64,000 nt of DNA from CAJCIS01 sp965276755. GTDB taxonomy: Bacteria; Pseudomonadota; Alphaproteobacteria; Acetobacterales; Acetobacteraceae. Shown here in pieces: positions 62,483-64,000 of the stretch. Location: positions 2,046,001-2,110,000 of the forward strand of contig OZ255625.1 of the NCBI GenBank assembly GCA_965276755.1. The letters are read 5' to 3'. Each line of letters begins with the position of its first letter. The stretch's first letter is position 1. The position numbers and the translations under genes were made by a program. The notes beneath the pieces are model-generated. The model did no database searches. It was given only the letters and a program-made list of their open reading frames with translations, and was not told the origin of the DNA.

Positions 62483-62547
62483 AAACCCCGTCATCCATAA
62501 ACAGATGACGGGGGGTTTGGGGGGGATGGCACATCTCCCCCAACTCT
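62483..62547. repeat. Family-1 half element inside the truA 3' end
   Basis: Short left part (AACCCCGTCATC) and full right arm (GACGGGGGGTTTGGGGGG, ATGGCACATCTCCCCCAACT). It is translated on the minus strand as the TruA tail and lies 0-65 bases after the converging peptidase gene. Confidence 0.88.
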
Positions 62548-63312
62548 TTCCCTGCGCTTGGAGAAAACCTCCGGGAAATAATGCACCTCCTCCAGCACAA
62601 GCCCGCAAGCAGGTGCCGTAGGCCCGGCCGCTGCGCGATCCAGCGCAACCAGCGCCTCGCCAATGCGCGAGGCCGGCCAACGCCCCTCGCCAACAAGCTT
62701 GAGGCTACCCACGATGTTGCGCACCTGGTGGTGCAGAAAGCTGCGCGCCTCCGCCACAACAACAACGCGCTCGCCGTCCTCGATCACCTCCAGCCGATCC
62801 AGCGTGCGCACCGGCGATTTTGCCTGGCACGATGAGGCGCGAAAACTGGTGAAATCGTGTTGTCCCAGCAACGCCGCGGCACCCCGCCGCATTGCACCCG
62901 CATCCAGCGCGGGCTTGACGTGCCACACGCGCGCCTCATCCAGCGCCGGGCGTGCCGCGCGATTGAGAATCGTGTAGCAATAGCGCCGGCCGATCGCGGC
63001 AAAACGCGCGTTCCAGTCGGACGGCACGCAGGCCGCCGCGCGCACCACCACGCGATGGGGCTTCATGTGGAAATTCAGCGCCGCGGCTAGTTGCAAACCA
63101 GAAATGTCACGCGCCAGATCGAGGTGCACCACCTGGCCTGCCGCATGCACGCCGGCATCGGTGCGCCCAGCCGCGGTGCACGCAACCGGCCCGCCCGACA
63201 GCCGCGCGGCCGCTTCCTCCATCACCGCCTGCACGGACAGATCGTGGGCCTGGCGCTGCCATCCGGCAAAGGCGGTGCCGTCATATTCGACCAGCAGCGC
63301 CCAGCGCCTCAA
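62491..63312 (-). CDS. truA: tRNA pseudouridine synthase TruA
   Basis: Enzyme of 273 aa making pseudouridine at positions 38-40 of tRNA. Family motifs: LLVEYDGTAFAGWQRQ, the catalytic Asp in CTAAGRTDAGVHAAGQVVHL, DFTSFRASSC and FLHHQVRNIVGSL. The TTG start at 63312 overlaps the fmt stop (TTGA); a longer frame enters fmt. The last 16 or so residues (RVGGDVPSPPNPPSSVYG) come from a family-1 repeat. Confidence 0.94.
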   Translation of the reverse strand: MRRWALLVEYDGTAFAGWQRQAHDLSVQAVMEEAAARLSGGPVACTAAGRTDAGVHAAGQVVHLDLARDISGLQLAAALNFHMKPHRVVVRAAACVPSDWNARFAAIGRRYCYTILNRAARPALDEARVWHVKPALDAGAMRRGAAALLGQHDFTSFRASSCQAKSPVRTLDRLEVIEDGERVVVVAEARSFLHHQVRNIVGSLKLVGEGRWPASRIGEALVALDRAAAGPTAPACGLVLEEVHYFPEVFSKRRERVGGDVPSPPNPPSSVYG

Positions 63313-64000
63313 ATCCGCACCAGGCTTGGAGCGCCGCGCAGGAACGCCTCGCCCGACATGGCAGGCCGGCCGGCGCGCTGCACACGGTCCAGCCGCAGCG
63401 CGCCCTCTCCGCAAGCCACCCTAAAGGCGCGGTCCAGCACTGTACCAGGCACGCCGGCGCCTCCCGCTCGTGTCGCGGCCAGCACCTTCAGCACCTCGCC
63501 GCCGAATTCAGCGAACGTGCCTGGCCAGGGCGTCAGGGCGCGCACCTGGCGGTCCAGGGCGATCGCCGGCCGCGTGAAATCGAGCCGCCCGTCCTGGCGC
63601 GTCAGCTTGGCCGCATACGTCGCATTTTCCGCAGGCTGAGCCACCGCCGCCGGCCAGTCGCGCAACGCATCCAGGATTGACCGCGCGCCGAGCTCGGCCA
63701 GCGCGTCCTGCAGAGTCACTGCCGTGGTCTGAGCGGTGATCGGCACCGCCGCGCGCAGCAGCATTGGGCCGGTATCCAACCCTTCCTCCATCTGCATGAT
63801 GGTGACGCCACTCTCGTCGTCGCCGGCCAGGATCGCGGCCTGGATGGGGGCGGCACCGCGCCAACGCGGCAGCAGGCTGGCATGGATGTTCAGGCAGCCA
63901 CGCCGAGGGGCGGCCAGCATCTCGGGCGGCAGGATCAGGCCGTAGGCGGCGACCACGGCCGCATCCAGGTCCAGTGCCGCAAAGGCGGCGTGCTCGGCGG
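63309..64000 (-). CDS. fmt: Methionyl-tRNA formyltransferase (3' part, 5' end outside window)
   Basis: C-terminal 230 residues of Fmt, which formylates initiator Met-tRNA. The frame is open to the window edge and reads ALDLDAAVVAAYGLILPPEM, then CLNIHASLLPRWRGAAPIQA and MQMEEGLDTGPMLL, the core catalytic region; the OB-like C-terminal domain follows (VRALTPWPGTFAEFGGEVLK). It is followed by truA with a 4-base overlap. In many bacteria def-fmt-truA form one operon, so def probably lies just outside. Confidence 0.95.
   Translation of the reverse strand, partial: AEHAAFAALDLDAAVVAAYGLILPPEMLAAPRRGCLNIHASLLPRWRGAAPIQAAILAGDDESGVTIMQMEEGLDTGPMLLRAAVPITAQTTAVTLQDALAELGARSILDALRDWPAAVAQPAENATYAAKLTRQDGRLDFTRPAIALDRQVRALTPWPGTFAEFGGEVLKVLAATRAGGAGVPGTVLDRAFRVACGEGALRLDRVQRAGRPAMSGEAFLRGAPSLVRI

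Overview
The window is high-GC DNA of an alphaproteobacterium. It most resembles Acetobacteraceae/Rhodospirillales: an alphaproteobacterial acetolactate synthase in a miaA-ilvB-ilvH-ilvC order, two PII genes paired with amtB and glnA, and a PetP/PetR-like regulator set beside ilvE. Genus cannot be read from the sequence. Nearly all of it is chromosomal housekeeping DNA with one clear mobile insertion.

Layout. 1-4.4 kb: 3' part of miaA, then ilvB-ilvH and ilvC (branched-chain amino acids; ilvE lies at 57 kb). 4.4-6.9 kb: a copper-type module, with a Met-rich outer-membrane protein divergent from a glutaredoxin-MauE fusion and a Cu-type CsoR, around a CsoR-like operator. 6.9-9 kb: glycosyltransferase and cytochrome b561. 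9-14.2 kb: nitrogen block (glnK-amtB, a beta-barrel protein, glnB-glnA). 14.3-23.7 kb: aminotransferase, lipoprotein, TRIC channel, RcnB-like protein, ChaN-like protein, serine hydrolase, a large unrecognised secreted protein and an M23 peptidase. 23.8-26.6 kb: a complete IS1-family transposon with passenger genes. 26.6-32.7 kb: lptF-lptG-lptD-surA. 33.4-39.6 kb: MarR/isochorismatase-like/membrane/MFS operon, WcbI-like protein, ruvA, radical SAM protein. 39.8-43.5 kb: kdsD-lptC-lptA-lptB. 43.7-53.1 kb: beta-propeller, agmatinase, YhaO/YhaN pair, DUF1328 protein, MsbA-like exporter. 53.5-64 kb: beta-solenoid protein, amber-interrupted GST gene, ilvE, MarR/OmpR/EnvZ regulators, prolyl oligopeptidase, truA and the 3' part of fmt. 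Together the lpt genes, kdsD, surA and the exporter supply most of an LPS transport route.

The two most unusual things are these. (1) The 2713-bp element at 23848-26560 has 26-bp inverted ends and a perfect 8-bp target duplication (GGCGAGAG). Besides its transposase it carries a barstar-like gene and a tightly overlapping three-gene cassette (AAARW-type small protein, unknown 95-aa protein, HEPN-like protein). It looks like a self-mobile carrier of an undescribed toxin-antitoxin or defence-type system. (2) A family of G/C-tract palindromes sits in at least 16 gene borders. Its central hairpin varies by compensatory changes around a GCA/TGC loop. Copies run in frame into proteins: they form the start of the LptD leader and the C-terminal tails of LptF, an MFS transporter and TruA. 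A second palindrome family does the same to the LptA leader.
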